Origin: Pseudomonadota bacterium
GTDB lineage: Bacteria > Pseudomonadota > Alphaproteobacteria > Rhizobiales > Rhizobiaceae
Direction of reading: 5' to 3'
Length of the DNA: 19,361 nt
Assembly: GCA_023444445.1 (NCBI GenBank)
Contig: JAEXMK010000018.1
Coordinates: forward strand, 1 to 19,361
A program made the position numbers and the translations under genes. Shown here in pieces: positions 1-7,445 of this stretch. A model generated the notes under the pieces. The model worked only from the letters and a program-made list of their open reading frames with translations. It ran no database searches and was not told the origin of the DNA. Within the stretch, counting starts at the first letter, position 1. Every line of letters starts with the position of its first letter.

Positions 1-120
1 GTGCTCCTGTCCAGTCCCGCCAACGAATGCGGGTGGTGTTGGAATAATGATTTGCCCGCGATAAGCGAACAGGCAGGCTGATAAAGGGTATTGCCATTGC
101 AGTCAAAGGTGAAGGGCGGT
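1..120. other. Left-edge intergenic stretch
   Basis: No coding region could be recognised here on either strand. A short inverted repeat (CCCGC at about 17-21 and GCGGG at about 30-34) could be part of a terminator, but no T-run follows it. The stretch lies downstream of the DUF1697 gene. Confidence 0.4.
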
Positions 121-645
121 TCAGCGAAGCATTTCCGCAAGACCATTGACCGTATTGGCGTTGCGGGTCGTACCGATACCAAGCCTTTTGGTGGTCAGGA
201 CAGACAGCAGCCGGCTCTCGCTGGGTTTCCCGCAGAAATCGATCCAGAGATCGCCGCCCGCGAGCGCGATCTGCTCCCTGCCCCGGTATTTCTCCAGCAA
301 TTCCAGGACGCCGTGGTCCAACGGCGCCCGCATGACCCGGACGCAGACATCCGGCGGATTGCCTTGCGGAAACGGATTATCCGCCGCCAGTTTCAGCCAG
401 TCGCCACCCGCGCGAACGACAATATCGACATGTTTGCCGAAACGCTCCTCGAAGGCGCGCTCCAGCCTGCCCTCGATCTCGCGGACAGGGGCCGCTTTCG
501 TGCGAAAAACCAGATTTCCGGTCGCGACAAGCGTCCTGCAGTCGGCAAACCCCAGCTCTTCCGCCAGGGCCCTGAGATCGGCCATGATAAGCCGTTTGCC
601 GACACCAAGAACGATGCTGTGCAGCAGGGCCACATATTCGCTCAT
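121..645 (-). CDS. DUF1697 family protein
   Basis: This 174-residue protein belongs to the DUF1697 family, whose biochemical role is unknown. The N-terminus has the family pattern: YVALL at residues 4-8, MADLRALAEELGF at about 21-33, then the ATGNLVF block at about 41-47. The length matches the usual size of about 175 residues. A longer frame reaches back to 783, but that part overlaps yidD in another frame and does not resemble the family, so ATG at 645 is preferred. This ATG overlaps the yidD stop codon by four bases (ATGA), which suggests translational coupling as the last gene of an IscU-like, yidD, DUF1697 operon. The family call is firm and the function is not known. Confidence 0.88.
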   Translation of the reverse strand: MSEYVALLHSIVLGVGKRLIMADLRALAEELGFADCRTLVATGNLVFRTKAAPVREIEGRLERAFEERFGKHVDIVVRAGGDWLKLAADNPFPQGNPPDVCVRVMRAPLDHGVLELLEKYRGREQIALAGGDLWIDFCGKPSESRLLSVLTTKRLGIGTTRNANTVNGLAEMLR

Positions 646-1001
646 CCACGCAGGCTCCAGTAGCGCCATGGCGCCCACCAATGCCTCTTTTCGCCAAGCG
701 TCTCCGGCACCGGGTCCAGCCCGCTGGTGCCGCCCGGGCCACAACGCGCCACACGAAACAACGCCATCCATCCGCCGGCCCACAACCCGTGGCGGGCGAT
801 GGCTTCATAGCCATATTCGGAACAGGTGGGGATGTGACGACAGGAATTGCCGACGAAACCCGAAAGCGTCAACTGATACAGCCTGATGAAGCCGACGCCG
901 AAAAGCCGTCCCGGTGTTTTGGCAAAGGTGCCACCCCAATTACGGGATCGCCCGGCTTTTACCGCCGTCTCTTGATGCCGGCAGCCTGGTTCTCCGCACA
1001 T
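642..1001 (-). CDS. yidD: Membrane protein insertion efficiency factor YidD
   Basis: YidD is a small membrane-associated protein that assists the YidC insertase in placing proteins in the inner membrane. The 119-residue product carries the family core GNSCRHIPTCSEYGYEAI at about residues 51-68, with its two conserved cysteines. The following stretch has the GLWAGGWMALFRVARC pattern with the third cysteine and then the GLDPVP tail. An amphipathic segment (about 31-50) precedes the core. The start at 1001 has a GGTTAGGCG ribosome binding region and lies only three bases beyond the stop of the IscU-like gene. The gene usually sits beside rpmH, rnpA and yidC, so this location with an Fe-S scaffold relative is the arrangement to note. 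Confidence 0.95.
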   Translation of the reverse strand: MCGEPGCRHQETAVKAGRSRNWGGTFAKTPGRLFGVGFIRLYQLTLSGFVGNSCRHIPTCSEYGYEAIARHGLWAGGWMALFRVARCGPGGTSGLDPVPETLGEKRHWWAPWRYWSLRG

Positions 1002-1004
1002 CGC

Positions 1005-1451
1005 CTAACCCGCAGCGTTTAGAACCGGCCGGCCTTCGATCTGGTCGAGCGCATCGACCACCGCTTCGAAGGTCAGCATGGTGGAGGCGTGACGGGCCTT
1101 GAAATCCCGGACCGGGGAAAGCACCCGCATATCCTCGAAACGACCCGTCGGCCCCTCGCTGCCCTGCTTCAGCATGGCCAGCATATCTTCCCGCGCCTGG
1201 CGGATTTCAGCGCTGGAAGCGCCGATGATGTGGTGCGCCATGATGGAGGCGGAGGCCTGGCCGAGCGCGCAGGCGCGAACCTCATGCGAAAATCCGGTCA
1301 CCATGCCGCCTTCGACCTTCAAATAGACCTTGAGCTTGGAGCCGCACAGCCGGGAGTGTTTCTCGGCGCTGGCGTCGGCATCCTCAAGAACACCGATCAG
1401 CGGGATATTGCCGGCAAAGTCCAGAATGCGGTTATTGTAGATGTCATCCAT
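1005..1451 (-). CDS. IscU/SufU-like iron-sulfur scaffold family protein, ligand-deficient
   Basis: The 148-residue protein has the IscU/SufU fold signature. It contains LCGSKLKVYLKVEGG (35-49, Cys36) and FSHEVRACALGQASASI (54-70, Cys61). In canonical scaffolds three cysteines and an aspartate next to the first cysteine assemble a [2Fe-2S] cluster. Here the aspartate position reads Ser or Lys, and the C-terminal region (SPVRDFKARHASTML, 112-126) lacks the third cysteine. It may therefore bind a cluster differently, or serve in delivery or regulation; this is inference. The ATG at 1451 is chosen because the family N-terminus (MDDIYNNRIL) starts there; a TTG at 1484 would add eleven residues. 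It heads a tight operon with yidD and is divergent from folE. Confidence 0.85.
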   Translation of the reverse strand: MDDIYNNRILDFAGNIPLIGVLEDADASAEKHSRLCGSKLKVYLKVEGGMVTGFSHEVRACALGQASASIMAHHIIGASSAEIRQAREDMLAMLKQGSEGPTGRFEDMRVLSPVRDFKARHASTMLTFEAVVDALDQIEGRPVLNAAG

Positions 1452-1734
1452 GGTCAGGTATCCGGCGCGCTCAAGAATGCCCAAAAACAGGACAGGTCAA
1501 ATTTTTCAAACACAGCGTTTGTCGCAGTGAAGCTTTCCTGCCCTTCGTTCTAATTATATGCTAACGAGCTTTCTGGACATCAAGCCGTGATCAAATTAAC
1601 GGCTCCGATACCGAAAAAACAGCATCGGTCTTGCCAAAATGCTATAAAACAACCAGATAGCAGCAGCTGCGAACATGGGTTCGCGATGAAAAACGAATTC
1701 AGGTGCGGCCTTTACCCGCATCGGGAGAGACGGA
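1452..1734. promoter_or_regulatory. Divergent intergenic region between the IscU-like gene and folE
   Basis: This 283-base gap is AT-rich between about 1490 and 1640 and must hold promoters for both directions. A TAATTATATGC stretch near 1551 could contain a -10 element for folE, but no convincing -35 partner was found. The short open frames here overlap on both strands and have no conserved features. Confidence 0.4.
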
Positions 1735-2361
1735 ATGGATGCGATCGTGAAGAATTTCCCCGGCGCTGGCGCAAAACCCGACGTGGCCGAGGCTCGCCCA
1801 AGCCAGGCGGAAGCCGAAGAAGCAGTACGCGTTCTTCTGCGCTGGGCAGGAGAAAACCCCGCCCGCGAGGGTCTGCTGGACACGCCAAAGCGCGTCGCGA
1901 AGGCCTATCGTGAGCTTTTTGCCGGTTACGAGCTGAACGTTCAGGACGTGCTCGGCACCACCTTCGAGGAAGTTGGCGGTTATGACGATGTGGTGCTGGT
2001 GCGCGACATCCCCTTCTTCTCCCATTGCGAACACCATATGGTGCCGATCGTCGGCAAGGCACATGTCGCCTATCTTCCAGCCGGCCGCGTGCTTGGCCTG
2101 TCGAAGATCGCCCGCGTCGTTGAAATCTTCGGCCGCCGCCTGCAAACGCAGGAAAACATGACGGCGCAGATCGCGCGCTCGATCGAAGAAACGCTGAAGC
2201 CGCGCGGTGTGGCCGTGATGATCGATGCCGAACATATGTGCATGTCCATGCGCGGCGTCAACAAGCAGGGGTCCACGACCCTGACCACCAGCTTCACCGG
2301 CACGTTCAAGAACGATCCGGCAGAGCAGGTGCGCTTCATGACCATGGTGCGGAACCGCTAG
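1735..2361 (+). CDS. folE: GTP cyclohydrolase I (FolE type I)
   Basis: FolE converts GTP to 7,8-dihydroneopterin triphosphate and formate, the first step of tetrahydrofolate synthesis in the cytoplasm. The 208-residue protein has the full catalytic domain from about residue 25. The [19 protein letters not shown] block spans 97-115, [10 protein letters not shown] 121-130, and the HMCMSMRGV segment 167-175. Cys98, His101 and Cys169 are the expected zinc ligands, so this is the zinc-dependent type I enzyme. The [14 protein letters not shown] tail is also typical. GGGAGAGACGG just upstream serves as ribosome binding site for the ATG at 1735. The gene lies 125 bases ahead of hisI, another cyclohydrolase acting on a purine nucleotide, and the pairing may be coordinated. 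Confidence 0.97.
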   Translation: MDAIVKNFPGAGAKPDVAEARPSQAEAEEAVRVLLRWAGENPAREGLLDTPKRVAKAYRELFAGYELNVQDVLGTTFEEVGGYDDVVLVRDIPFFSHCEHHMVPIVGKAHVAYLPAGRVLGLSKIARVVEIFGRRLQTQENMTAQIARSIEETLKPRGVAVMIDAEHMCMSMRGVNKQGSTTLTTSFTGTFKNDPAEQVRFMTMVRNR

Positions 2362-2370
2362 GCGTTGGAC

Positions 2371-2393
2371 CGAAAGCCGCAACGCGGCTTTCG
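2371..2393 (+). terminator. Perfect hairpin between folE and hisI
   Basis: Ten-base arms CGAAAGCCGC and GCGGCTTTCG close on a three-base AAC loop, starting ten bases after the folE stop. No T-run follows on either strand, so it may be an mRNA-stabilising or attenuating hairpin rather than a full intrinsic terminator. Confidence 0.5.
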
Positions 2394-2486
2394 GAAAATC
2401 CGATGCGCAAAAATTTATGGTGGCGGAAGCGATTCCGTTTTATCCGCCACTCTCATCATTCCGCCAGTTGATTTTCCGGGGTTACC

Positions 2487-2939
2487 ATGTCCATTTCGTT
2501 TCCGCCCGCCTCTGCGGACAAGGAAGTGCTCGAAAACGCGGGTCTCTTTTCGCCGAAATTCGACGCTCATGGCCTCGTCACCGCCGTGGTCACCGATGCG
2601 CGCGACGGTGAATTGCTGATGGTCGCCCATATGAATGCGCAGGCCCTGTCGCTGACGCTGGAAACGCGCATCGCCCACTATTACAGCCGTTCGCGCGACA
2701 AGATCTGGAAGAAGGGCGAAACCTCCGGCAACCTGCAGACGGTGAAGGAATTCCGCACCGATTGTGATCAGGACGCCGTGTGGCTGAAGGTCTCCGTCGC
2801 CGGCCATGACGCCACCTGCCATACCGGCCGGCGCTCGTGCTTTTACCGCACCGTCGAACTCTCCAATGGCGATGCTGTGACCAGGATCACCGACGACACC
2901 CGCCATTTCGATCCGGCCACAACCTATTCCGACACATAA
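2487..2939 (+). CDS. hisI: Phosphoribosyl-AMP cyclohydrolase
   Basis: HisI opens the purine ring of phosphoribosyl-AMP, the third step of histidine biosynthesis, using zinc and magnesium. The 150-residue single-domain protein shows all signature blocks: [12 protein letters not shown] (49-60), [16 protein letters not shown] (67-82), DCDQDA (92-97) and CHTGRRSCF (111-119). Cys93, Cys111 and Cys118 are the expected zinc ligands, and the aspartates of DCDQD bind magnesium. No HisE pyrophosphohydrolase domain is fused, as is usual in alphaproteobacteria, where hisE is separate. The ribosome binding site is the GGGG a few bases before ATG 2487. No other histidine gene is in the window. Confidence 0.96.
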   Translation: MSISFPPASADKEVLENAGLFSPKFDAHGLVTAVVTDARDGELLMVAHMNAQALSLTLETRIAHYYSRSRDKIWKKGETSGNLQTVKEFRTDCDQDAVWLKVSVAGHDATCHTGRRSCFYRTVELSNGDAVTRITDDTRHFDPATTYSDT

Positions 2940-2940
2940 A

Positions 2941-2960
2941 CGGCCGCCTTCCATCGGCCG
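2941..2960 (+). terminator. Weak hairpin after hisI
   Basis: CGGCCG is repeated as both arms around the eight-base loop CCTTCCAT, directly after the hisI stop. The only following T-run is a short ATTTG, so this is a weak terminator candidate. Confidence 0.35.
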
Positions 2961-3033
2961 CACCAATTTGCTACCAATATAGTGGGCTTCAGGGATTTGA
3001 GGGAAGCCCGAGGAACTGGCAGGGAGTGCGGTC

Positions 3034-3972
3034 ATGTTGGGATGGGGAAATCGTCATAATCAACTTGCGGCTGGAAATCCCGAAGCCACCGGCAATGAGC
3101 CGCCTGTCACCCAGATTGTCGACAAGCATCGCATAGCGCTCGCCCTTGGCGGCGGGGCTGCTCGGGGCTGGGCCCATATCGGCGTGTTGCGAGCACTCGA
3201 CGAAGCTGGCGTGAAGATCGGCATGATCGCGGGCACGTCGATCGGCGCGCTGGTGGGCGGTTGTTATCTCGCAGGTAAGCTCGATGAGCTGGAAGAATTC
3301 GCCCGGTCGCTGACGATGCGCCGCATTGCCGGCCTGCTTGATCTCACGATCGGCGGCGGCGGTCTGTTCGGCGGCATGCGACTGACCAAGCGCATGCAGG
3401 AGCATCTGGAAGGCCTGCGCGTTGAAAACCTCGAGCACCCCTTCATCGCCGTCGCCACCGAACTGCGCACCGGCCACGAAGTATGGATCCATCAGGGCGA
3501 TCTCGTCACCGCACTGCGCTCATCCTATGCGCTGCCGGGTATTTTCGAACCGGTGCAATGCAATGGCCGCACCCTGATTGACGGCGCGCTGGTCAATCCC
3601 GTTCCTGTCTCAGTCTGCCGGGCCTATGAGCAGGCGCTGGTCGTTGCGGTAAACCTCAATTACGATCTTTTCGGCCGCTCCGCCGTGGTCAAACACGCCT
3701 CCTCACCCCATGGCGGCGGCCTAGCACCGACGGAAACGGCGCCGCGTCCCGGCCTGCCGGGCGTCATGGTCCAGGCCTTCAACATCATTCAGGACAGGAT
3801 TTCGCGCTCGCGTCTGGCCGGCGATCCGCCCGATTTGATGCTGCATCCGCGCATCAACGATATCGGCCTTTCCGAATTCCACCGCGCCAGCGAAGCTATT
3901 GACCGAGGATATCAGGAAACGCGCGCGCGCATTCCGGAACTGGAGCGCATGCAGCAGGCATTCCGGCGATAA
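3034..3972 (+). CDS. Patatin-like phospholipase family protein (RssA-type)
   Basis: This 312-residue protein has the bacterial patatin fold, which hydrolyses acyl esters of lipids with a Ser-Asp dyad. The oxyanion loop GGGAARGWAHIGVL is at 39-52, the nucleophile elbow GTSIG at 67-71 with Ser69, and the catalytic Asp183 lies in DGALVNPVPV (183-192). All key residues are present, so it is probably active. There is no signal peptide and no transmembrane helix, so a cytoplasmic or peripheral membrane location is likely. Size and motif spacing match the RssA/YchK group. The ATG at 3034 has GGGAG about eight bases upstream. The substrate cannot be told from the sequence. It follows hisI by 94 bases with only a weak hairpin between, and converges on the CBS gene. 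Confidence 0.92.
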   Translation: MLGWGNRHNQLAAGNPEATGNEPPVTQIVDKHRIALALGGGAARGWAHIGVLRALDEAGVKIGMIAGTSIGALVGGCYLAGKLDELEEFARSLTMRRIAGLLDLTIGGGGLFGGMRLTKRMQEHLEGLRVENLEHPFIAVATELRTGHEVWIHQGDLVTALRSSYALPGIFEPVQCNGRTLIDGALVNPVPVSVCRAYEQALVVAVNLNYDLFGRSAVVKHASSPHGGGLAPTETAPRPGLPGVMVQAFNIIQDRISRSRLAGDPPDLMLHPRINDIGLSEFHRASEAIDRGYQETRARIPELERMQQAFRR

Positions 3973-3982
3973 GGCGAGAAGC

Positions 3983-4017
3983 TCCCTCATTCCTGCGCCT
4001 GTCACAGAAATGAGGGA
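3983..4017. terminator. Hairpin between convergent patatin and CBS genes
   Basis: Nine-base arms TCCCTCATT (3983-3991) and AATGAGGGA (4009-4017) enclose a 17-base loop that contains a further CTG/CAG pair. It sits in the 57-base gap between two convergent genes and could end transcripts from both sides, although there is no strong T-run. Its CTCATTCCTG core resembles dispersed rhizobial intergenic palindromes; that likeness is from memory. Confidence 0.5.
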
Positions 4018-4029
4018 AGTGACACTCAC

Positions 4030-4464
4030 TCACCCCGCGATATAGGCCTTGATATGCTCCGCTTCGGCCTCGATTTCACCGATCCGCGCCTTCACCACGT
4101 CACCGATGGAGATGATGCCGGCAAGGCGGCCGTTCTCTTCAACCGGGACATGCCTGAAGCGTCCGCCCGTCATGATTTCCATCAGCTCATCAGTGGTGGA
4201 ATTGTGGTGACAGCGAATGACATTCCTGGTCATGGCAACGGAAACGGATTGCTGGAGGGAGGCGGCACCCTGGCCCGCAACGGCCTTGACGAGATCACGC
4301 TCCGTAAAGATGCCGAGAACTACACCATCGCCATCGGTCACGACGACGGAACCGATCTTGTGCGCGTGCAGCGTGGCCGCCGCCTCACCGATGCTGACCT
4401 CAGGATTGACAGTCACGACATCCCGGCCCTTGCGGTCGAGAAGATCTTTTACGAATGTGGGCAT
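4030..4464 (-). CDS. Tandem CBS-domain protein
   Basis: The 144-residue product consists almost entirely of two CBS domains (about residues 8-62 and 76-130), a Bateman module that usually senses adenine nucleotides. The signs are the repeated pattern of hydrophobic strand, GIFTERDLVKAV (51-62) and GIISIGDVVKARIGEI (116-131), together with KIGSVVVTDGDG (36-47). No enzyme, transporter or DNA-binding domain is attached, so it probably acts as a stand-alone sensor or partner protein. A strong GAGGAGG ribosome binding site lies six bases before ATG 4464. It lies 154 bases downstream of the rhomboid gene on the same strand, and co-transcription is possible. The partner and ligand are unknown. Confidence 0.94.
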   Translation of the reverse strand: MPTFVKDLLDRKGRDVVTVNPEVSIGEAAATLHAHKIGSVVVTDGDGVVLGIFTERDLVKAVAGQGAASLQQSVSVAMTRNVIRCHHNSTTDELMEIMTGGRFRHVPVEENGRLAGIISIGDVVKARIGEIEAEAEHIKAYIAG

Positions 4465-4618
4465 GCCTTCCTCCTCTTTGCAGCGATCCGCAGTGCCGCA
4501 GTCTCCCCCAGCGGTTGCAAATCATGCGATATGGTGCGCTGAGGCCCGCGTGAATGCAATCCCGCATGGGACGGACGAAAGCAAATTTGCGCCACGGCCG
4601 ACAAGGAGCGTGATCGAC

Positions 4619-5356
4619 CTAGCGTAATGGACGATCGAAAAGGCCGAAGAACAGGAAGCCGAGCAGAAACCCGAAAACATGGGCATCCCAGGCGATTTGA
4701 CCGCCGACATCTCCGAACAGCGGCACGCCGACGGCAATCAGCACATTGCCAAACAGCCACATCAGCGTGAAGATCAGAACCGTGCGGTTGGAGAGTGCCG
4801 CAAGAATGCTCTGCCGCGGCATCAGATGGCCGAAGGAGGCGCTATATCCGCCACGCGCGGGAAAGGCGAAGCGGCAAGCCGCGCCCATCAGCGCCGATAC
4901 GACACCGGATGCGCCAATGAGCACCGTCACATCACCCCAGTTTAACGCCGCATGGCCAAAGGCGGAAACGGCGGCGGAAATGCACCATAACAGCACGAAG
5001 CGCACTGTTCCGATCCGGCGCACAACCGGCGCACCGAAGGCCATCAACCATAATCCGTTAAAGAGAATATGCTCGATGCCACCATGCAGGAAAGAATAGG
5101 TCACCGGCGTCCAGAGCCATTCCAGACCCTGCTGCGAAAAAGGGACAGCGTAACGCAGCGGGATGAAGCCAAAGGTGAAGACGAACCAGCGTTCACCTTC
5201 CTCCGACAGAAGATAAGCGGGAACCACATAAGCGATGACCAGAGCGGCCAGAACGCCGACGAGCAGCCCCGGCAGGTTGAAGACGGGCGTATTCGTATCG
5301 TGTTTCGGCTCCGGCGTTTCCGAAACCGGCGGCTGTTCGCCGTCCTCGTAGGACAT
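4619..5356 (-). CDS. Rhomboid family intramembrane serine protease
   Basis: Rhomboids cleave transmembrane segments of substrate proteins inside the membrane. This 245-residue protein has a polar N-terminus (1-27) and about six hydrophobic helices. The helix-2 motif HGGIEHILFN is at 91-100, the GxSG nucleophile motif GASG at 148-151 with Ser150, and His226 is in the last helix (WDAHVFGFLLGF, 223-234). Ser and His form the catalytic dyad, so activity is expected. The open frame extends upstream to 5608, but that part is basic, non-hydrophobic and unlike the family. ATG 5356 follows AGGGATGGGATC, so it is preferred. The natural substrate cannot be predicted. Confidence 0.94.
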   Translation of the reverse strand: MSYEDGEQPPVSETPEPKHDTNTPVFNLPGLLVGVLAALVIAYVVPAYLLSEEGERWFVFTFGFIPLRYAVPFSQQGLEWLWTPVTYSFLHGGIEHILFNGLWLMAFGAPVVRRIGTVRFVLLWCISAAVSAFGHAALNWGDVTVLIGASGVVSALMGAACRFAFPARGGYSASFGHLMPRQSILAALSNRTVLIFTLMWLFGNVLIAVGVPLFGDVGGQIAWDAHVFGFLLGFLFFGLFDRPLR

Positions 5357-5710
5357 GATCCCATCCCTGTCTTGGTCGAATTTTGCGTTCCCCGAGCAAT
5401 ATAGGAAGCCCGAACGAAAAAAAAGCCGTCCCGCCTTTGGGCGCGCGACGCCAAACCGCAACCGGTTCGAGCGCCGGGCCACGGACGGTCCGGCTTGCAG
5501 ACGAGCCCGTGAAATCGCGGGCAGCGCCATCAATTGTGCTGAAGGGAGCGTTCCCCCGACATGGCGGCACGGATGCCACGACCGCGGCCGAGAAGCAATC
5601 TCAACCATTTGTTAACCTTAACAAATCCGGTTGGCATGAAAATCGCTACACCTCCAGATACAGACGTTCGGATGGACATGATGTCCCAAAAACGAACATG
5701 GAGAAATGCT
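5357..5710. promoter_or_regulatory. Divergent intergenic region between rhomboid and PAS genes
   Basis: This 354-base stretch separates the minus-strand rhomboid gene from the plus-strand PAS gene. The left two thirds are GC-rich with no conserved reading frame. The right third is AT-rich and holds the palindrome at 5607-5626. No clear sigma-70 promoter was recognised. Confidence 0.5.
5607..5626 (+). promoter_or_regulatory. Perfect palindrome, candidate operator
   Basis: ATTTGTTAA and TTAACAAAT form perfect nine-base arms around a CC spacer, about 85 bases before the PAS gene start. The symmetry and AT-richness fit a dimeric repressor or activator site. It contains TTAACC, a half-site sequence of the alphaproteobacterial cell-cycle regulator CtrA, but not the full TTAA-N7-TTAA spacing. 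The binding protein is unknown. Confidence 0.45.
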
Positions 5711-6268
5711 ATGAAGAGCATGGCCGGACTGGACATATATGCCTATTGGGACGACTTGCGCGGCAAGCGCCCTGCCCCTCGCCGCGAAGACATCGATCCC
5801 GCAAAGCTGAAACATCACCTCGGCGATCTATTCATCCTGACGGACAAAGGAGAGAGCACGCCGTTCTTCCGCCTTGCCGGTACACGTCTCTGCGACCTGT
5901 TCGGCCGGGAATTGCGGGATCGACCCTTTTCGGAACTGTGGCATCAGGCCAATGCCGTCTTCCCCTGCCGCGTCGCCCGCGGTATCCTGCAACACCAGTT
6001 GCCGGTGATTTTCGATGTTGAAGCCGAAGACGAGCACGGCGTCGCACCACTGCCCTTCGAAATGCTCCTTCTGCCACTGCTCACGGAGACGGACACCGCA
6101 CCAAGACTGCTGGGCGCCCTGTTGCCGGAAAGTCCCAGGCTTGATTTTGCCGCCCCGATCCAATGCCTCTCCATGAAGAGCAGCCGGCTGTTGCACCTGG
6201 ACCTTGTGCCCACAGAGCGCGCGGCAAACACCAATGCAGCAGCAGCCCCCTTTGCAGGACGTCTTTGA
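5711..6268 (+). CDS. PAS domain protein (PAS_5 family)
   Basis: The 185-residue protein fits the PAS_5 (PF07310) family of alphaproteobacteria. It opens with DIYAYWDDLRGKRPAPRREDIDP (about 8-30), followed by LKHHLGDLFIL (33-43) and the RLAGTRLCDLFGRELRD segment (54-70). These features are shared with family members linked in some species to c-di-GMP or motility control. No kinase, cyclase or DNA-binding domain follows, so it is a lone sensor or adaptor. ATG 5711 has GGAGA about eight bases upstream; ATGs at 5636, 5672 and 5681 are possible but lack a better site. It is followed by a PilZ gene, which makes a role in the same signalling sphere plausible but unproven. Confidence 0.82.
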   Translation: MKSMAGLDIYAYWDDLRGKRPAPRREDIDPAKLKHHLGDLFILTDKGESTPFFRLAGTRLCDLFGRELRDRPFSELWHQANAVFPCRVARGILQHQLPVIFDVEAEDEHGVAPLPFEMLLLPLLTETDTAPRLLGALLPESPRLDFAAPIQCLSMKSSRLLHLDLVPTERAANTNAAAAPFAGRL

Positions 6269-6351
6269 CGGCTTCCGCACGTATGGCGCGACGTGATCAA
6301 GGGACTATTACGACCGTCCAGCACAATAAATACGTCAATACTGTAATCATT

Positions 6352-6380
6352 TTGTCGATTGGAAAAATTGTAGATATCAA
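6352..6380 (+). promoter_or_regulatory. Possible sigma-70 promoter for the PilZ gene
   Basis: TTGTCG (6352-6357) and TATCAA (6375-6380) are spaced by 17 bases, each matching four of six consensus positions. A transcript would start near 6387, about 56 bases before the PilZ start codon. Confidence 0.35.
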
Positions 6381-6442
6381 ACAATACAGTCTGTTAACTC
6401 GCGCAATGTAGAAAAGAGGCATCATCATTCATTACAATTGCG

Positions 6443-7066
6443 ATGCCCATGTTTTCGTCCCGCTCGGCTAACACCGCCCAGATCCCGCGTCCGGTTGAAG
6501 AAGCTCACCTGGACGACGCCGTCCGTGTGTCCTTCACCGGCCGTCTCATGTTGCCGGACCACGAAGAATATGATTGCACAGCAACCGAGATGACCGCAGA
6601 AAGAGCGCAGTTCACCTGCCCGGGTGTTGCCCGCCGCGGTGACCGTGTCATCGCCTATCTCCAGCATATCGGCCGGATCGAAGGCGCCGTCACGGCGCTG
6701 ACCCCAGCAGGTTTCCTCATCGCCATCAACGCGCCGGAGCGCAAGCGCGAAAAACTCGCCGCGCAGCTCGCATGGATCGCCAAACGCCAGCTGCTCGGCC
6801 TGCCGGAAGACCGCCGGCATGACCGCCTGACGCCGCGCAATGCCAAGGCACAGCTCGTTCTGGAAGACGGCGTGCTCGTCGCCTGCCGGCTGATCGACCT
6901 TTCCCTGTCGGGTGCGGCCATCGAGATCGAAAACCGGCCCCCCCTCGGAACCCGGGTTCAGCTCGGCAAGAACATGAGCGGCAAGATCGTGCGCCACTTC
7001 ATGGAAGGCGTGGCGGTCGAGTTCGACCGCGTGCAATCGCCCGACGCTCTGATCGAGTTTCTCTAG
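6443..7066 (+). CDS. PilZ domain protein, probable tandem PilZ
   Basis: PilZ domains bind cyclic di-GMP and pass the signal to motility, polysaccharide or adhesion systems. The C-terminal domain (about 122-200) has the two binding motifs intact: RLTPR (Arg128, Arg132) and DLSLSG (152-157). The N-terminal half (about 25-100) has a similar strand pattern, including VRVSFTGRLMLPDHEEYDC, and looks like a second, degenerate PilZ domain without the RxxxR motif. The 207-residue protein has no membrane segment. The ribosome binding site is weak: the nearest AGAGG is more than 20 bases upstream of ATG 6443. A second in-frame ATG is at 6449. It lies between a PAS protein and a secreted cysteine peptidase, which hints at an adhesion or envelope role. 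Confidence 0.9.
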   Translation: MPMFSSRSANTAQIPRPVEEAHLDDAVRVSFTGRLMLPDHEEYDCTATEMTAERAQFTCPGVARRGDRVIAYLQHIGRIEGAVTALTPAGFLIAINAPERKREKLAAQLAWIAKRQLLGLPEDRRHDRLTPRNAKAQLVLEDGVLVACRLIDLSLSGAAIEIENRPPLGTRVQLGKNMSGKIVRHFMEGVAVEFDRVQSPDALIEFL

Positions 7067-7370
7067 AACGTTGACAACACCCGGCACCTTTGCGCCGTTT
7101 AAAAACGTGCGACATTTTTCTGCGCGCGTTGGGTTCGACCTGACCCCATAGCCATGAAAAGGCATAAACCGCCAGCGGCAACATTCGCGGCTGTGCGGGT
7201 TCGCGCGCCGCGCATGGCGTCTGGCGCGATTCATTTTCTCCTTCACGAGTTCCCATTCTCCTGCGCCGACTATGCGATATGTCCTTTGCATACGCGGTTG
7301 GCTGAATGGGACACGTCACGTCCTTTTGGATCAGCGAGCCTGCGAATGGGGACAAAAAACACTCGGCAAA

Positions 7371-7408
7371 GCTTTTTGTGCAGAAAAAAAGCAGTTTTTT
7401 TGAATTTT
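7371..7408 (+). terminator. AT-rich hairpin followed by T-runs
   Basis: GCTTTTT (7371-7377) pairs with AAAAAGC (7386-7392), followed by two T-runs of seven and eight bases (about 7395-7401 and 7405-7412). It could end the pilZ transcript or a small RNA. The stem is weak because most pairs are A-T. Confidence 0.4.
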
Positions 7409-7428
7409 TTTTGCCGCTCTTTTCGGCC

Positions 7429-7445
7429 TGTTTCAGCCTGAAACA
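7429..7445 (+). promoter_or_regulatory. 17-base palindrome, candidate operator
   Basis: TGTTTCAG and CTGAAACA are perfect eight-base arms around a single central C. It lies about 300 bases before the BTLCP start codon, directly after the T-runs, and fits a site for a dimeric regulator. The regulator is unknown. Confidence 0.4.

Noticed and set aside
6999..7355. 118-codon minus-strand frame after pilZ
   Set aside because: It overlaps the end of pilZ, has arginine-rich mixed sequence and shows no conserved motif.
7154..7441. 95-codon plus-strand frame in the intergenic gap
   Set aside because: It runs into the poly-A/poly-T hairpin, has no ribosome binding site and no recognisable domain.
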